A DNA stretch of 64,000 nt from Rickettsia endosymbiont of Gonocerus acuteangulatus (lineage in GTDB: Bacteria; Pseudomonadota; Alphaproteobacteria; Rickettsiales; Rickettsiaceae), in contig NZ_OZ032147.1 in assembly GCF_964026435.1 (NCBI RefSeq), forward strand, positions 1,178,001 to 1,242,000, in the 5' to 3' direction. The translations under genes were made by a program, and so were the position numbers. Of this stretch, positions 1 to 9,739 are shown piece after piece. The notes below the pieces were generated by a model, which worked only from the letters and a program-made list of their open reading frames with translations, searched no databases and was not told where the DNA came from. The first letter of the stretch is position 1. Each line of letters begins with the position of its first letter.

Positions 1-2
1 AT

Positions 3-758
3 AAGCTCTATACTTATCAAGAAATTATTGAATGGGCTTGGCGAATACCTTTTATATTAGGAGGAATATTAGCCATAATTTCTTATTTTATTCGTAAAAA
101 TATAAGCGAAACTCCTGAATTTTTACAAGAAAAAGATAAGGAAAGAACCAAGACTAACTTATTAATACCATTGAAATTATTATTATCACAAAATTTATCC
201 GCAATAGCTATAGGTTTAGGATTAGTATTTTTCCATGCTAATTTGGTTATTATAAATTTATATTTTCCTTTTTATATCAATAAATATTTTAATTATGAGT
301 TAGCTGATATTTACAGTAGTATGACAGTTAGCATGATTGCTTCTTTTGTTTTTATAATTATTACTGGTTGGTTATCGGATTATATTTCAAAATCTAAAAT
401 TTTATTGCTAACTTTATTATTTTTTACCATATTTCTATTGGTATCACCGACTTTGCTTAATAAGGGTACTTTTTGGTCATTACAAATATTTTTTATAATC
501 TATCAATTATTTATTGCCCTATTTTTTACTAGCTATATGCCTATATTGTCACGTTTATTTGCTACTAAATTGCGTTATACGGCTACAGCATTAATTTATA
601 ATAGTGCTTATTCAGTAGCAAGCTTTATTCCAATCATAGCTTCTTATTTATTACAGAGATATCAATCTCCTTTAATATTAGGTATTTTCTTTGTAATAAG
701 TATAATTCTGGCACTTATTTCTACTATAGCAGTGCAAAATAGGAAAAATTATTATTAA
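3..758 (+). CDS. MFS transporter, ProP/MHS-like, C-terminal part (cut by window edge)
   Basis: The frame is open from base 3, so the start lies outside the window. The first codons read as the central cytoplasmic region typical of ProP-like metabolite:H+ symporters: a WAWRIPFILGG helix start, then an arginine-containing loop ending SETPEF. At least six hydrophobic segments follow, and a short basic tail (NRKNYY) ends the protein. Rickettsia genomes carry many ProP paralogues for taking up host metabolites or osmolytes; the substrate cannot be read from sequence. The TTG at 171 is internal, not the start. Membrane protein; the family call is fairly safe, the substrate unknown. Confidence 0.8.
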   Translation, partial: KLYTYQEIIEWAWRIPFILGGILAIISYFIRKNISETPEFLQEKDKERTKTNLLIPLKLLLSQNLSAIAIGLGLVFFHANLVIINLYFPFYINKYFNYELADIYSSMTVSMIASFVFIIITGWLSDYISKSKILLLTLLFFTIFLLVSPTLLNKGTFWSLQIFFIIYQLFIALFFTSYMPILSRLFATKLRYTATALIYNSAYSVASFIPIIASYLLQRYQSPLILGIFFVISIILALISTIAVQNRKNYY

Positions 759-855
759 ATTTAACTACAAACTAATTAAATTTCAGATTGACTTATTCTA
801 TATGTTTATATATTAGTACATTTTTAATTTTCTAATCTATTTAAAAGAATTTATT

Positions 856-1095
856 ATGCAACACACAAGTGATGATGAGCCGATAAAATATAAGGTAAAA
901 GTTAAAGTAAATGATAAGCTTAGAATATCTCAGCGTATGAAAGAAAATGTATCCGAGATAATTTTAGAACCGCATGCTAGAGTAATTATAGAACCTGAAA
1001 TTGAACTAAGTAATAATACATCTGATAAAATACATATATATACTGTTGATGATAGTGAATATAAGCTTACAGGAGATATACCTTATTCAGCATAA
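856..1095 (+). CDS. small hypothetical protein (79 aa)
   Basis: I do not recognise this gene. It is a charged, soluble 79-residue protein beginning MQHTSDDEPIKYKVKVKV, with alternating hydrophobic/charged residues that suggest beta strands and no signal peptide or membrane helix. There is about 100 bp of AT-rich leader after the MFS gene, so it probably has its own promoter. The start is ATG with only a weak upstream purine stretch. It could be the remnant of a larger gene. Confidence 0.5.
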   Translation: MQHTSDDEPIKYKVKVKVNDKLRISQRMKENVSEIILEPHARVIIEPEIELSNNTSDKIHIYTVDDSEYKLTGDIPYSA

Positions 1096-1215
1096 TTAGA
1101 TGTTCAAATAAAAGTAAGAAGCAAATTTACTAACCTGATGCTAAAACCTCAAAACCTTGATTTTAAGCTACGTCCGCCGTTTGATACATTCGTACAAATA
1201 GCAAAAATTGAAGAG

Positions 1216-1292
1216 TGGTGCACCCGAGAGGAGTCGAACCCCTAACCTTATGATCCGTAGTCATATACTCTATCCAATTGAGCTACGGGTGC
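1216..1292 (-). tRNA. tRNA-Arg (ACG)
   Basis: Read on the minus strand, the acceptor GCACCCG (1286-1292) pairs with CGGGTGC (1220-1226), with discriminator A and an encoded CCA at 1216-1218. The anticodon stem TATGA/TCATA closes a seven-base loop CTACGGA, giving anticodon ACG (read as ICG). The D arm AGCTC and T arm GGTTCGACTCC are normal. All stems pair, so it looks functional. Confidence 0.93.
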
Positions 1293-1452
1293 TAAATCCT
1301 AAAGAAGCATATATAAAAGCTTATAGTTTGTCAAGAAACACTTCAGGTTAACGATTTATACTCAATCTTTCCAAATAAAACTTCCTCTACTGACTTTTCA
1401 TTTATTAAGAATATATGTTATAATTCCATTTCTTAAAAAACAATAAAATATA

Positions 1453-1577
1453 CAAAACTTACGCTATGTTTGATATAATGCCCATGAATTAAGGGATATT
1501 ATGAAGTGCTTCACTATAAAACATTGCTGTGTAATAAGAGTTTTTAGCATATTTGCTATAACATAGCGTAAGTTTTG
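1453..1577. mobile_element. 125-bp MITE (IS701-like ends), copy 1
   Basis: Starts CAAAACTTACGCTATG and ends with its exact inverse, the same 16-bp ends as the 1110-bp IS701-like element in this window. Flanked by a 4-bp TATA direct repeat. It has no coding capacity of its own and lies between tRNA-Arg and the secreted-protein pseudogene. Confidence 0.9.
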
Positions 1578-1658
1578 TATAAAAATAATTATAATTAATA
1601 GTTGAATTATTATTTCGGATATTGTATATAAAGTTTCATAATTAATAAGAGAAAGAAA
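1578..1658 (+). promoter_or_regulatory. leader of the secreted-protein gene
   Basis: AT-rich 80-bp stretch between the MITE end and the ATG at 1659. A purine-rich AAGAGAAAGAAA precedes the start codon and probably serves as a weak ribosome binding site. The MITE has replaced whatever lay further upstream, so promoter use may have changed. No confident -35/-10 pair can be assigned in such AT-rich DNA. Confidence 0.3.
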
Positions 1659-2117
1659 ATGCATAAAATTTTTAAGCTAATTATAGTTTGTTTGCTTGGT
1701 ATTAATATTACCGCACAAGCTGAAAATATGTCGGAAACTGCCAAAAAGAATCTAGAGATAATTAACTCCTTAAATGTTGAAAGAAAATGGCAGAAAGGTA
1801 GAGTAATAAACTGTAGGACAGGTGAAACTTTATTAGCAGAAACAGAAAAATACGACTCTCCCAAGTTAAAGCGTTTATCACATTGTAGTTGTTTTGCGTA
1901 TGCTGCTTCTAAGGCATTAGGTCTTCCGAATAAGTCGCTACTTCCTCACCCTGAGGGTGATAAGGAATTTATACCTGCTTTGTCAAATAAACAGGCTGAA
2001 TGGCTTGAAACAGAAGGGGTAAAAAATGGATGGAGTTATATCAAGACTGCAAATCATGATGATGGTTTTATTCAAGCACAAAAATTTGCTAATCAAGGAC
2101 ATTTTGTTGTGTCGGTA
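1659..2117 (+). pseudogene. secreted cysteine-peptidase-like protein, cut by IS630
   Basis: Residues 1-22 form a signal peptide (MHKIFKLIIVCLLGINITAQA). The body has CSCFAYAASKALG (about residues 71-83) and, right at the break, GHFVVSV. A Cys-helix followed by a Gly-His-hydrophobic strand is the arrangement of papain-fold NlpC/P60, CHAP or amidase-effector domains, so a periplasmic or exported peptidoglycan hydrolase is a reasonable guess. IS630 entered at the TA of a GTA codon (2116-2117) and supplies a stop immediately. Beyond the IS the original frame would run only about ten more codons before a stop, so the C-terminus may have been short or already decayed. The fold assignment is inference. 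Confidence 0.55.
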
Positions 2118-3078
2118 TAGCATAAATCATTAAGATACTGACAATTTAATAGTATTAAAAACAGCATCATAAAATGTTTCAAAATCTCCTACAACTTTCC
2201 TAATTTCATTTTTTATCTTAAACCAGTAATGCTCTATAGGATTTAAATCAGGAGAGTAAGTTGGTAAATACAATATGGTACAACCAACGGATTCAATTAA
2301 CTCTTTAACTTTAGAATTTTTATGAAAATTAATGTTATCCATAATAACGGTTTGCCCAGGTTGTAATTCTGTAATTAATACATCCCTAATATAAGTTTTA
2401 AAGACCTCTGTATTACAATTACCTTCAAATATTACAGGAGCAATAAGATTACCATTACAAAGACCAGCTATCATACTTATTCTAAATTTATGTTGATACA
2501 CCTTTTCTCCATAACACCTTTGTCCTATAATGCTCCATCCATACTCTTTGCAAGCATTATCCTCTATTCCAGATTCATCAAGATATACTAATTTGTCTTT
2601 TGTGATGGTTTGTATCTTTGCTATAAATTCATTTCTTAATTTAATATCTCTTTTCGGATGAAAATGAGTTTTTTTATAGCTATAGCCAAGTTTTCTGATT
2701 TGTCTTAAAATAGTTACAGATGCAATATTACCCCATTGCTTTGCTAACTCCTTTGATGTTTTATTCATATTAGCTTTAAAAAATTCTTTAAAAGATTCTG
2801 AATCTTTTATCTTATGACTATGTCCTTTCTGATAACCAGTTGCTGCTTCTAAAGTACCTTGCTTATCTTTTAATTTTTTCCATTTATATATAGTATCACG
2901 ACTTACATTAAATAATTTACTTACCTTACTTATTCGTATCCCTGCTTCTACAGCTTTTATAACTCTTAGTCTTAGTTCTATTGCATATGCTCGTGCCATA
3001 TCTCTTTACATGCTTGTTAATATTTGCTTACTATAACATGATACTCTCGCTCTGTCAGTACCTTAATGACTTATGCTA
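2118..3078 (-). mobile_element. IS630 family element, subfamily A, copy 1 (961 bp)
   Basis: Intact element with terminal inverted repeats TAGCATAA(A/G)TCATTAAG(A/G)TACTGAC and TA on each side, the standard IS630/Tc1-type target duplication. Inserted in the secreted-peptidase-like gene. Three more copies lie near 25.7, 48.5 and 57.2 kb. Confidence 0.92.
2130..2999 (-). CDS. IS630 family transposase (subfamily A), intact
   Basis: 289 aa. The N-terminal helix-turn-helix region (about residues 1-60, with SKVSKLFNVSRDTIYKWKK) binds the element ends. The C-terminal DDE catalytic core shows YLDESGIED (first Asp), VIMDNINFHK (second Asp) and YSPDLNPIEHYW (final Glu). It cuts and pastes the element at TA dinucleotides. 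The reading frame crosses an A7 tract (TATAAAAAAACT) without a shift, unlike subfamily B and two of the other A copies. This copy could be active. Confidence 0.93.
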   Translation of the reverse strand: MARAYAIELRLRVIKAVEAGIRISKVSKLFNVSRDTIYKWKKLKDKQGTLEAATGYQKGHSHKIKDSESFKEFFKANMNKTSKELAKQWGNIASVTILRQIRKLGYSYKKTHFHPKRDIKLRNEFIAKIQTITKDKLVYLDESGIEDNACKEYGWSIIGQRCYGEKVYQHKFRISMIAGLCNGNLIAPVIFEGNCNTEVFKTYIRDVLITELQPGQTVIMDNINFHKNSKVKELIESVGCTILYLPTYSPDLNPIEHYWFKIKNEIRKVVGDFETFYDAVFNTIKLSVS

Positions 3079-3230
3079 TACTGTATCAATTTTCAGCCGT
3101 TGCATATTAAAAATCTGTATCATTTTTCGACCGCTGTTGACAGTAGTTTAGAATATCATAAATTTGCTTAAAAAATTGCCTTTAAGCATTAGAATTTAAA
3201 GAATGGAGCAATTTACTCAAAATTGCTTCG

Positions 3231-3540
3231 TCATTTAATGCATGCTCGTAATATTGAGCCATCAATAAAATATTCAGGATGCTCGGTTGTTATTTTTTGT
3301 GTCAGTTCAGGATAGGCTTTGGTAAATTCTATAGCACAAATAAAATCTTTATTAGGATGGTTAATAGCTCCTAAACAAATCGCTTCAAAACATAATATTT
3401 TAGCAGTTTCTATATTTTGAGCACTTGATAAATCCCTTAATTGCTTTGCTAAATATTTATCACATAAATGATCTTTTATCCCTCCAATATCTAAAAGCGA
3501 GATACGAAGATCAATTTGGAAAATAGTGTCATTGTCAATT
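3231..3540 (-). pseudogene. unrecognised protein, C-terminal remnant cut by IS21
   Basis: About 103 codons of an unrecognised soluble protein ending GSILRACIK. The first residues of the open frame (MQFTGPF) belong to the IS21 inverted repeat, so the original 5' part has been separated or lost. On the far side of the IS21 the sequence looks like palindromic repeat rather than an obvious continuation. No family motif is visible. Confidence 0.4.
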
Positions 3541-3592
3541 AAAAAGGGACCAGTAAATTGCACGAAAAAGGAACCACTATATTTAAAAATTT

Positions 3593-4348
3593 TTATGCCA
3601 TATTACCTCCAGATTTATAGTTATTAATACGATAACTTTTACCTTTTATGTTTAGTATATGAGCATGATGTACCACTCGATCAATAATTGCATGAGTTAA
3701 TACTTCATCAGCAAATATTTCATTCCATTTTTCAAAATCCTTGTTTGTGGTAATAATGGTAGATTTATTTTCATATCGTTTAGCAATAATATTAAAAAAG
3801 TCTTCTACTGAATGTTTTGGCAATTGCTTAAACCCGAGCTCATCAAGAATTAATAAATCAAACGATAGGAGTAATTTAACCTTTTTGTGATAACTATTAT
3901 CTGCTCTTGCAATATGTAAATTATAAAGCATATCCGATACCGTAGTAAAATATACAGAGTATTCTCGTGTTAAAGCTTTTAATGCTAGCCCAATGGCAAG
4001 ATGAGTTTTCCCAGTTCCTGAATCACCTATGAATATTACATTTCCCTTAGTATTAATATAATCACAAGTTGATAAATCACTTATTACTTTGGCATCAACA
4101 CTTGGTTGGAAATTAAAATCAAAGTCTTCTAAATTTTTAGTTACCGGCAATTTAGCAGCACTTTTACGGCGACGGTAATTATTATCCTTACGGTTAGATT
4201 TTTCATCTTCACATAATAGTGATAGAAATTCTTTAAATCCTAGTTTATTATTTTGAGCATAAATAATCCTTTCATTTAAACTATTGACTATACCTGATAA
4301 TCTAAAGCTTCGTAGGTCATTAAATAAGTTCTGCATTATTACCTCCAA
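3593..4348 (-). CDS. istB: IstB-like ATPase (transposition helper)
   Basis: 251 aa DnaC/IstB-type AAA+ ATPase. Walker A is [11 protein letters not shown] (about residues 108-118) and Walker B is LLILDELGF (about 166-174). It assembles on DNA and directs IstA to target sites. The frame overlaps the 3' end of istA by 29 bp. The likely true start is the second Met (MQNLF), four codons downstream. Length is normal and no defect is visible. Confidence 0.93.
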   Translation of the reverse strand: MEVIMQNLFNDLRSFRLSGIVNSLNERIIYAQNNKLGFKEFLSLLCEDEKSNRKDNNYRRRKSAAKLPVTKNLEDFDFNFQPSVDAKVISDLSTCDYINTKGNVIFIGDSGTGKTHLAIGLALKALTREYSVYFTTVSDMLYNLHIARADNSYHKKVKLLLSFDLLILDELGFKQLPKHSVEDFFNIIAKRYENKSTIITTNKDFEKWNEIFADEVLTHAIIDRVVHHAHILNIKGKSYRINNYKSGGNMA

Positions 4349-5741
4349 ACTCTGGTAATGGTAAGTTTACTGCATTACTATTTAAAATATTCTTAATTTT
4401 AGAGTAAGAACTTATACCATAATGTAGTGCTCTATGACAGGCTTTATCTATTAAGTCATCATTGTAAACCTTACGTAAAGAAATGATACCTCGTGCACAA
4501 CGTTGCCAATCATTCACTCTTGTTTGTTGTAATGATTCTAATAATAAACTGCAATTATTCCCTATCTGCTGCATTTGTTGTTGATAATGTTCACTATATT
4601 CTATAAAACCTGGGCATAGACGTTTGTATTTAGCATAATGAGACGGATTAGTGGTAAATATCCCCTTGCCCTCTGTTCTAACGTGTCTTGCTATTAAATC
4701 ATTTTGTATAGAAAATATTTGAACAAGTTTTGGGGACAATTGTACCATTACCTCACTGTATATATATTTTGCTGGTACAGAGTAATAATTATTATCTATG
4801 GTAATATGACAATCTTTTGCTACTTTTCGATTATGCCAAGATGACAAATCAAAAGTTTCTAATGGTAAAGGAATCAAACTACTTCTTTCCTCTTGCTCAA
4901 ACAGTTCTCTAGGTATTCTCTTAGTAGTACCATGTATTCGGCTATTGGCCTTATTTAACCAATTTGCAAGACCATTTGTTAATTCTTCATATCTATCAAA
5001 TTTACGACCAGCAAAAAAATTATTTTTAACGTATTTTATTCCCGACTCAACTTTGCCTTTTTCTTGCGGTTGATACACTCGACAAGGAGAAAGTAAAATT
5101 CCATAATGATCGGCTAAGCACTTATATTCCTTCTGATATACTGGCTCATAAAAATTGGCATCTACTACTCCAGCTTTAAGATTATCAAGTTTTATTACTT
5201 TTGGACTACCAGCAAAATAATTAAATGCATTGATATGACATTGAATCCATGTTTGACAACTTTGATCAAACACTACTTCATAATAATCAAGGCGACTATA
5301 GCTTAAACGCATATTAAATACATATGCTTTAACTCTACGCCCTTTAGAATTATACTGTAAGCCTATGTCACCAAAATCTACTTGTGTTTCCTCTCCTGCT
5401 AAAGTATGAAAACGAATGCAACTGTTATCCTTAATTTTATATTTTTTGATATAACGGGTCAAAGAAGTATAACTGCTTGTATAACCTTGATTTTTTAACT
5501 CCTCAAAAATTCTTATGTAACTCAGATTTTTTTCTAATAACTCAATTATTTTTTCGTGCCAAAAATCCAAAACTGAAGATCGTTCATAGATTGCTGGGGA
5601 TTCTGTACCAGCCTCTACATAGCGGTTTATTATTTTTCGTACTGTTTTGCGGTCTGTTCTTGTTAGTTTGGCAATATTCCTTTGACTATTGCCTTGTTTA
5701 TAAAGGGTGATAATTGTTGTATACATATTTATTCTTATCAT
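4320..5741 (-). CDS. istA: IstA transposase of IS21
   Basis: 473 aa. An N-terminal helix-turn-helix (QRNIAKLTRTDRKTVRKII) is followed by an rve/DDE core with ETQVDFGDIG (first Asp), VIKLDNLKAGV (second Asp) and EKGKVESGIKYVK (Glu), then the IstA C-terminal beta-barrel region. It works with the overlapping IstB just downstream. An upstream Met gives the listed start; MYTTIITLYKQ five codons in is an equally good start. Apparently intact. Confidence 0.93.
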   Translation of the reverse strand: MIRINMYTTIITLYKQGNSQRNIAKLTRTDRKTVRKIINRYVEAGTESPAIYERSSVLDFWHEKIIELLEKNLSYIRIFEELKNQGYTSSYTSLTRYIKKYKIKDNSCIRFHTLAGEETQVDFGDIGLQYNSKGRRVKAYVFNMRLSYSRLDYYEVVFDQSCQTWIQCHINAFNYFAGSPKVIKLDNLKAGVVDANFYEPVYQKEYKCLADHYGILLSPCRVYQPQEKGKVESGIKYVKNNFFAGRKFDRYEELTNGLANWLNKANSRIHGTTKRIPRELFEQEERSSLIPLPLETFDLSSWHNRKVAKDCHITIDNNYYSVPAKYIYSEVMVQLSPKLVQIFSIQNDLIARHVRTEGKGIFTTNPSHYAKYKRLCPGFIEYSEHYQQQMQQIGNNCSLLLESLQQTRVNDWQRCARGIISLRKVYNDDLIDKACHRALHYGISSYSKIKNILNSNAVNLPLPEFGGNNAELI

Positions 5742-5882
5742 TGTATCACTAGATATTTACTTGCTTAATTATCTAGTGAATATTGCACATTAACCTTATT
5801 AGGTCACACCAACTTCTCTGGTCCCTTTTTCGTGCAATTTACTGGTCCCTTTTATTTTAGCAATGACAAATAGCAAGGATAG

Positions 5883-5952
5883 TATAAGGCGATGCACGGA
5901 ACGTATACTTAATATTTGAGTATTTTCACTTTTGTAGTTCCACTTGCCTTTA
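5883..5952. repeat. partial palindromic element, related to 36048-36180
   Basis: Contains an AAGGCGATGCACGGAACGTA-type core followed by ATTTGAGTATTTTCACTT and TTCCACTTGCC. The same order of motifs (GGCGAGCCTGCGGAGCGTATATTAAATACATGAG, then GGCAAGTCCTAC) occurs at 36091-36137. Truncated, noncoding, just outside the IS21. Confidence 0.4.
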
Positions 5953-5974
5953 GCAGCATTAGTATATATTTTAT

Positions 5975-6514
5975 TTAAAACTTTTTTTGTATTCTTTGTT
6001 TGACTTCTAAAGTAACTTCCTCAAAATCCCCCCGTTGTAATATAAACTCCCTAGTCTCGTTGTTTTTTATGAATTCTGGGGAAGCCTTTTCTAGATAACT
6101 TTTTATAAGTTTAGTCACAAGATGATCTAAACTTAAACTTCGAATAAATATCAAGTAAGCTTGTTTTTTAAGCTCTACAACTTTGTTTGCATCGCCTAAG
6201 TCTTGGTAAATCACACTAATATTATCGAGAGAAGTAGCGATATAAGGATGGTTAATTTGATATAAAGCTTTATACATTTTTAATGCATCTTCAAAATACT
6301 TTATTCCTTTAGAGATATTACCTAATTTATAATAAGTAAAACCAATATTATGGAGAGAGAGAGCAACTTTACGGTGATTACCTTGGTATAATTGTTGCTC
6401 TATCTTCAAAGCTAACTCAAAATATTTTAATCCTTCAGAGACATCACTTAACTGACAATAAGTGAAACCTATATTTTTAAGAGATTCAGCAATCATAGGA
6501 TGGTTGCTTTGATA
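5975..6514 (-). pseudogene. NB-ARC/TPR protein, fragment 4: last TPRs and C-terminus
   Basis: This is the 3' end of a large minus-strand gene that starts near 11671. It encodes about three 42-residue kinesin-light-chain-type TPRs with the pattern LYQxNHPxIAxSLxNIGxxY, followed by a helical tail ending EVKQRIQKKF. IS630 subfamily B sits between it and fragment 3. Joining across the element restores LFQELYQSNHPMIAESL in register, which shows that the pieces were one gene. TPR arrays act as ligand-sensing superhelices in NLR/STAND proteins. Confidence 0.75.
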
Positions 6515-7463
6515 TAGCTTAATGCGATAAGGTAGTGACTTTTTTAAGAGCATAGTAAACAGCATCAAAAAAGTGCTCAAAATTAGAAATAGTTTTTCTT
6601 ATTTCATTCTTGATTTTAAACCAGTAATGCTCAATAGGATTTAAGTCAGGAGAGTAAGTTGGTAAAAATAAAATACTGCAACCAACAGATTCAATTAACG
6701 TTTTCACTTTTGTACTTTTATGAAAATTAATATTATCCATTACTACTATCTGACCAGCCTTTAATTCCTTGATCAATATCTCTTGTACATAAGTTTCAAA
6801 AATGTCCTTATTACATATCCCATCAAATATTATTGGGGCAATAATATCTTTGACACACAGCCCAGCAATCATACTAATCCGTGATTTATGTTGATAGACC
6901 TTTTCACCATAACATCTTTGACCGATAATGCTCCACCCGTGTTCTCTACAGCTATTATCTTCTATCCCAGACTCATCGATAAATACTAAATCTTGTTTAT
7001 CTATAGTTTTTAGTTTCAATATAAACTCATTCCTTAGACCAATATCCCTTTTGGGATGAAGAAAAGTTTTTTTTATAACTATAACCTAATTTATTAAGCA
7101 ATCTTGATATCGTACTTGCAGATACTTTTTGACTCCAGTTATTAGCTAGCTCCATGGTGGTTTTATCAAAATTTAATTCTATAAATTTTTTAAATCCCTC
7201 TATGTCTCTTATTATTCTACGATGTCCTGTATGATAACCACTTTTTGCTTTGACATCCCCAGTTTGTTTCTTTAATTTTTTCCACTCTATTATAGTCTTC
7301 CTACTAATAGAGTATATCTCTGAAGTCTCTTTTATTGTTTTACCATCTATTAAACTTTTTATTACTCGTATTCTTAAATCGTATGAATATGCCTTTGCCA
7401 TAAGTTTTTCATTTAGTATAATCCAACTCATACTATAAGTCACTACCTTATCACATTAAGCTA
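6515..7463 (-). mobile_element. IS630 family element, subfamily B, copy 1 (949 bp)
   Basis: Ends read TAGCTTAATG(C/T)GATAAGGTAGTGACT as inverted repeats, with TA on both sides. It interrupts the TPR region of the NB-ARC gene. A truncated second copy lies at 46792-47288. Confidence 0.9.
6519..7401 (-). CDS. IS630 transposase (subfamily B), two frames joined at an A8 tract
   Basis: The first frame begins MAKAYSYDLRIRVIKSL and carries the helix-turn-helix. It runs out after the A8 tract near 7068-7075 (TATAAAAAAAACTTTT). The catalytic frame continues from there with FIDESGIED, VVMDNINFHK and YSPDLNPIEHYW. Subfamily A has seven A residues at the same place and one uninterrupted frame. Both subfamily B copies share the eight-A form, so full-length enzyme may be made by slippage rather than the gene being dead. 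Stop at 6519, inside the element. Confidence 0.75.
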
Positions 7464-7465
7464 TA

Positions 7466-8235
7466 TAATTCCTGAAACAACTTTAGAGCTTCTTTTAAAT
7501 ATTCTAGCCCTTTATGATTATTTTTTGATTTTATGTAAACTAACCCAACTCTATAAAGAGAGAGCAATCTTAGGATGATTATCTCGATATAGAGCTTTAT
7601 ACATCTTTAAAGATTTTTCTGTATATTTCAGTCCTTCAGAAGTGTAACCTAATGTATTATAAGCCGCTCCAATATTACCAAGAGAGTTAGCAATCTGAGG
7701 ATGGTTGCCTTGATATAACGCTTGCCTCATCTTTAATGCTTTTTTTTGATATTTTAGTGCTTCAAAAATGTAATCTAATGTATCATAAACCGCTCCAACA
7801 TTATAAAGAGATTCAGCAATCTTAGGATGATTACCTTGGTATAACGCTTGCCTCATCTTTAATGCTTTTTCTAAATTTTACTGCTTTTGAATATTGTCCT
7901 GATCGTTCATAAGATCCACCGACATTATTAAGAGATTCAGCAATATCAGAGTGGTTGTCTTGGTATAACGCTTGCTTCATCTTTAATGCTTTTTTTAAAT
8001 ATTTCAGTCCTTTGGAAATATTACCTGACTGTTCATAAGACATACCGACATTATTAAGTAAACTAGCAATGAGAGGGTTATTGCCTTGATGTAATTCTTG
8101 GAATATTTTTAGTGCTTCTTGTTTATACTCTAATGATTTCTTAAAGTTATATAATACATATTCATTATATAAACCGATTTTCTAAGTTTATCAACTTTAG
8201 TAATATTATCAATGCTAATACTATTATCATTTAGT
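7466..8235 (-). pseudogene. NB-ARC/TPR protein, fragment 3: main TPR array
   Basis: Encodes about five to six 42-residue TPRs with the core ALYQGNHPxIAxSLxNxGxxY and LKYxxKALKM. Two frameshifts are visible, near 7555 (LSL then stop; the other frame gives SLYRVGLVYIKSKN) and near 7870 (KAVKF passing into the ALKMRQALYQGNHP frame). A MITE at 8236 ends the fragment on its 5' side. The repeats are near identical at the nucleotide level, as expected for an expandable array. Confidence 0.75.
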
Positions 8236-8360
8236 CAAAACTTACGCTATGTTATAGCAAATATGCTAAAAACTCTTATTACACAGCAATGTTTTATAGT
8301 GAAGCACTTCATAATATCCCTTAATTCATGGGCATTATATCAAACATAGCGTAAGTTTTG
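8236..8360. mobile_element. 125-bp MITE, copy 2
   Basis: Same ends and interior as copy 1 but in the opposite orientation. Its flanks (TAGT and ATTA) do not match, so one side has been rearranged. It separates the TPR array from the IS701-like cluster. Confidence 0.88.
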
Positions 8361-9032
8361 ATTAAAAATATCAAAACTTACGCTATGAGTAAAAAAGTGA
8401 TAAATTATTGTAAAAATAATTAAACATGTCAAAGAGGATAAAGTTGCAAGCAATACCAATTAATAGGACAGATTATTGTCAATTTTTAATAGTTAGCCAA
8501 AAGAATTATAGTTTAACCTACTACGCTGAACATGCAAAGAAATGTAGTCATGATGTTATTAATAGATTTTTAAGGAATGAAAAATATACACCTTCTTTGT
8601 TATGGGAACACATCAAGAATGATGTTATTTTTTCATCTAATGGATATACAATATTTGATGATACGGTTTTAAATAAAAGGAATACGAAGCAAATAGAAAT
8701 TGCAAGATCGCAGTACAGTGGAGCTACAGGTAGAGTTACTAAAGGTATAGGAGTAGTGAGTCTGGTATATTATAACCCTGATATTAATAAGTTTTGGGTA
8801 ATAGATTATCGAATTTTTGCACCTGATCATGATGGAGCAACAAAACTAGAACACCTATTAAACATGTTAAATAATGCTGTTTATAGCAAGAAGATTCCTT
8901 TTCAAACAGTACTTTTTGACACATGGTATTCTACACACAAAATTATGCAACATGTTGACTCTCTGGGGAAATATTATTATGCCCCTATTAAAGCCAATAG
9001 AAACGTTAGTAAAACACACGATTCTAAACCTT

Positions 9033-9157
9033 CAAAACTTACACTATGTTATAGCAAATATGCTAAAAACTCTTATTACACAGCAATGTTTTATAGTGAA
9101 GCACTTCATAATATCCCTTAATTCATGGGCATTATATCAAACATAGCGTAAGTTTTG
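9033..9157. mobile_element. 125-bp MITE, copy 3, inside a transposase gene
   Basis: Inserted in the IS701-like transposase with CCTT duplicated on each side. The empty site is seen in the other copies (AAACCTTATAAAG). One base of the left end differs (CAAAACTTACACTATG). Confidence 0.92.
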
Positions 9158-9448
9158 CCTTATAAAGCTGTAAAAGAGTTGACATTTTCAGATGAAGAGA
9201 TCAGGCATGGAGTAGAGATTCATATAAAAGGCTTTGCTAAAAATAAGCATGTTAATTTGTTTAAATTTACTGTTTCTACCAACAGAGTTGAGTATGTTGT
9301 TACCAATAACAAAACTCAAAAATCTTCTAAAGCTGCACAAGATGAGTGTGGCTTTCGATGGGTAATTGAGAGCATGCACAGAGAAATTAAGCAACTTACT
9401 GGGATAGAACGTTGTCAATGCAGGAAACAGCGTATTCAACGTAATCAT

Positions 9449-9573
9449 CAAAACTTACGCTATGTTTGATATAATGCCCATGAGTTAAGGGATATTATGA
9501 AGTGCTTCACTATAAAACATTGCTGTGTAATAAGAGTTTTTAGCATATTTGCTATAACATAGCGTAAGTTTTG
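9449..9573. mobile_element. 125-bp MITE, copy 4, inside a transposase gene
   Basis: Second insertion in the same transposase gene, with TCAT duplicated. Opposite orientation to copy 3. The empty site reads CGTAATCATATTAG in other copies. Confidence 0.92.
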
Positions 9574-9739
9574 TCATATTAGTTGTGCATTTTTAGTTTG
9601 GGCATTTCTCAAAAGGACTGCAAATACAATCGGTAAAACGGTTTACCAAATAAAGTTAGGGCTTTTAGATGATTATATGCAACAACAGCTGCGTTCTCCA
9701 TCTTTACGATATTTAGAACCAAACATAGCGTAAGTTTTG

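Larger units (their letters stand above)
3541..5853 (-). mobile_element. IS21 family element
   Basis: About 2.3 kb, bounded by inverted repeats AAAAGGGACCAGTAAATTG and followed by a second AAGGGACCA-type motif about 13 bp in, as expected for the multiple terminal repeats of IS21. It carries overlapping istA and istB. I could not find a convincing target duplication. This is the only copy in the window. Confidence 0.9.
8426..9733 (+). pseudogene. IS701-like transposase, interrupted by two MITEs
   Basis: Same 349-residue DDE transposase as at 47403, with FDDTVLNK, VLFDTWYS and RWVIESMHREIKQ. The frame is broken by MITEs after SKP (9033) and after the IQRNH codons (9449). Both insertions left clean 4-bp repeats (CCTT, TCAT). 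No intact product is possible. Confidence 0.88.
8372..9739 (+). mobile_element. IS701-like element copy 1, carrying two MITEs
   Basis: Ends are CAAAACTTACGCTATG at both sides. Without the two internal MITEs and their 4-bp duplications the length is about 1110 bp, as for the intact copy at 47397. The outer flanks (ATAT and CAGC) do not match. It abuts a partial, inverted second copy at 9740. Confidence 0.88.

Noticed and set aside
8874-9146. Fusion frame running through a MITE (ANMLKTLITQQCF)
   Set aside because: The same peptide appears wherever the MITE is entered in that frame and is soon ended by the TAG in the MITE end. It is an artefact of insertion. Although MITE plus duplication is 129 bp (a multiple of three), the stops exclude a harmless in-frame insert.
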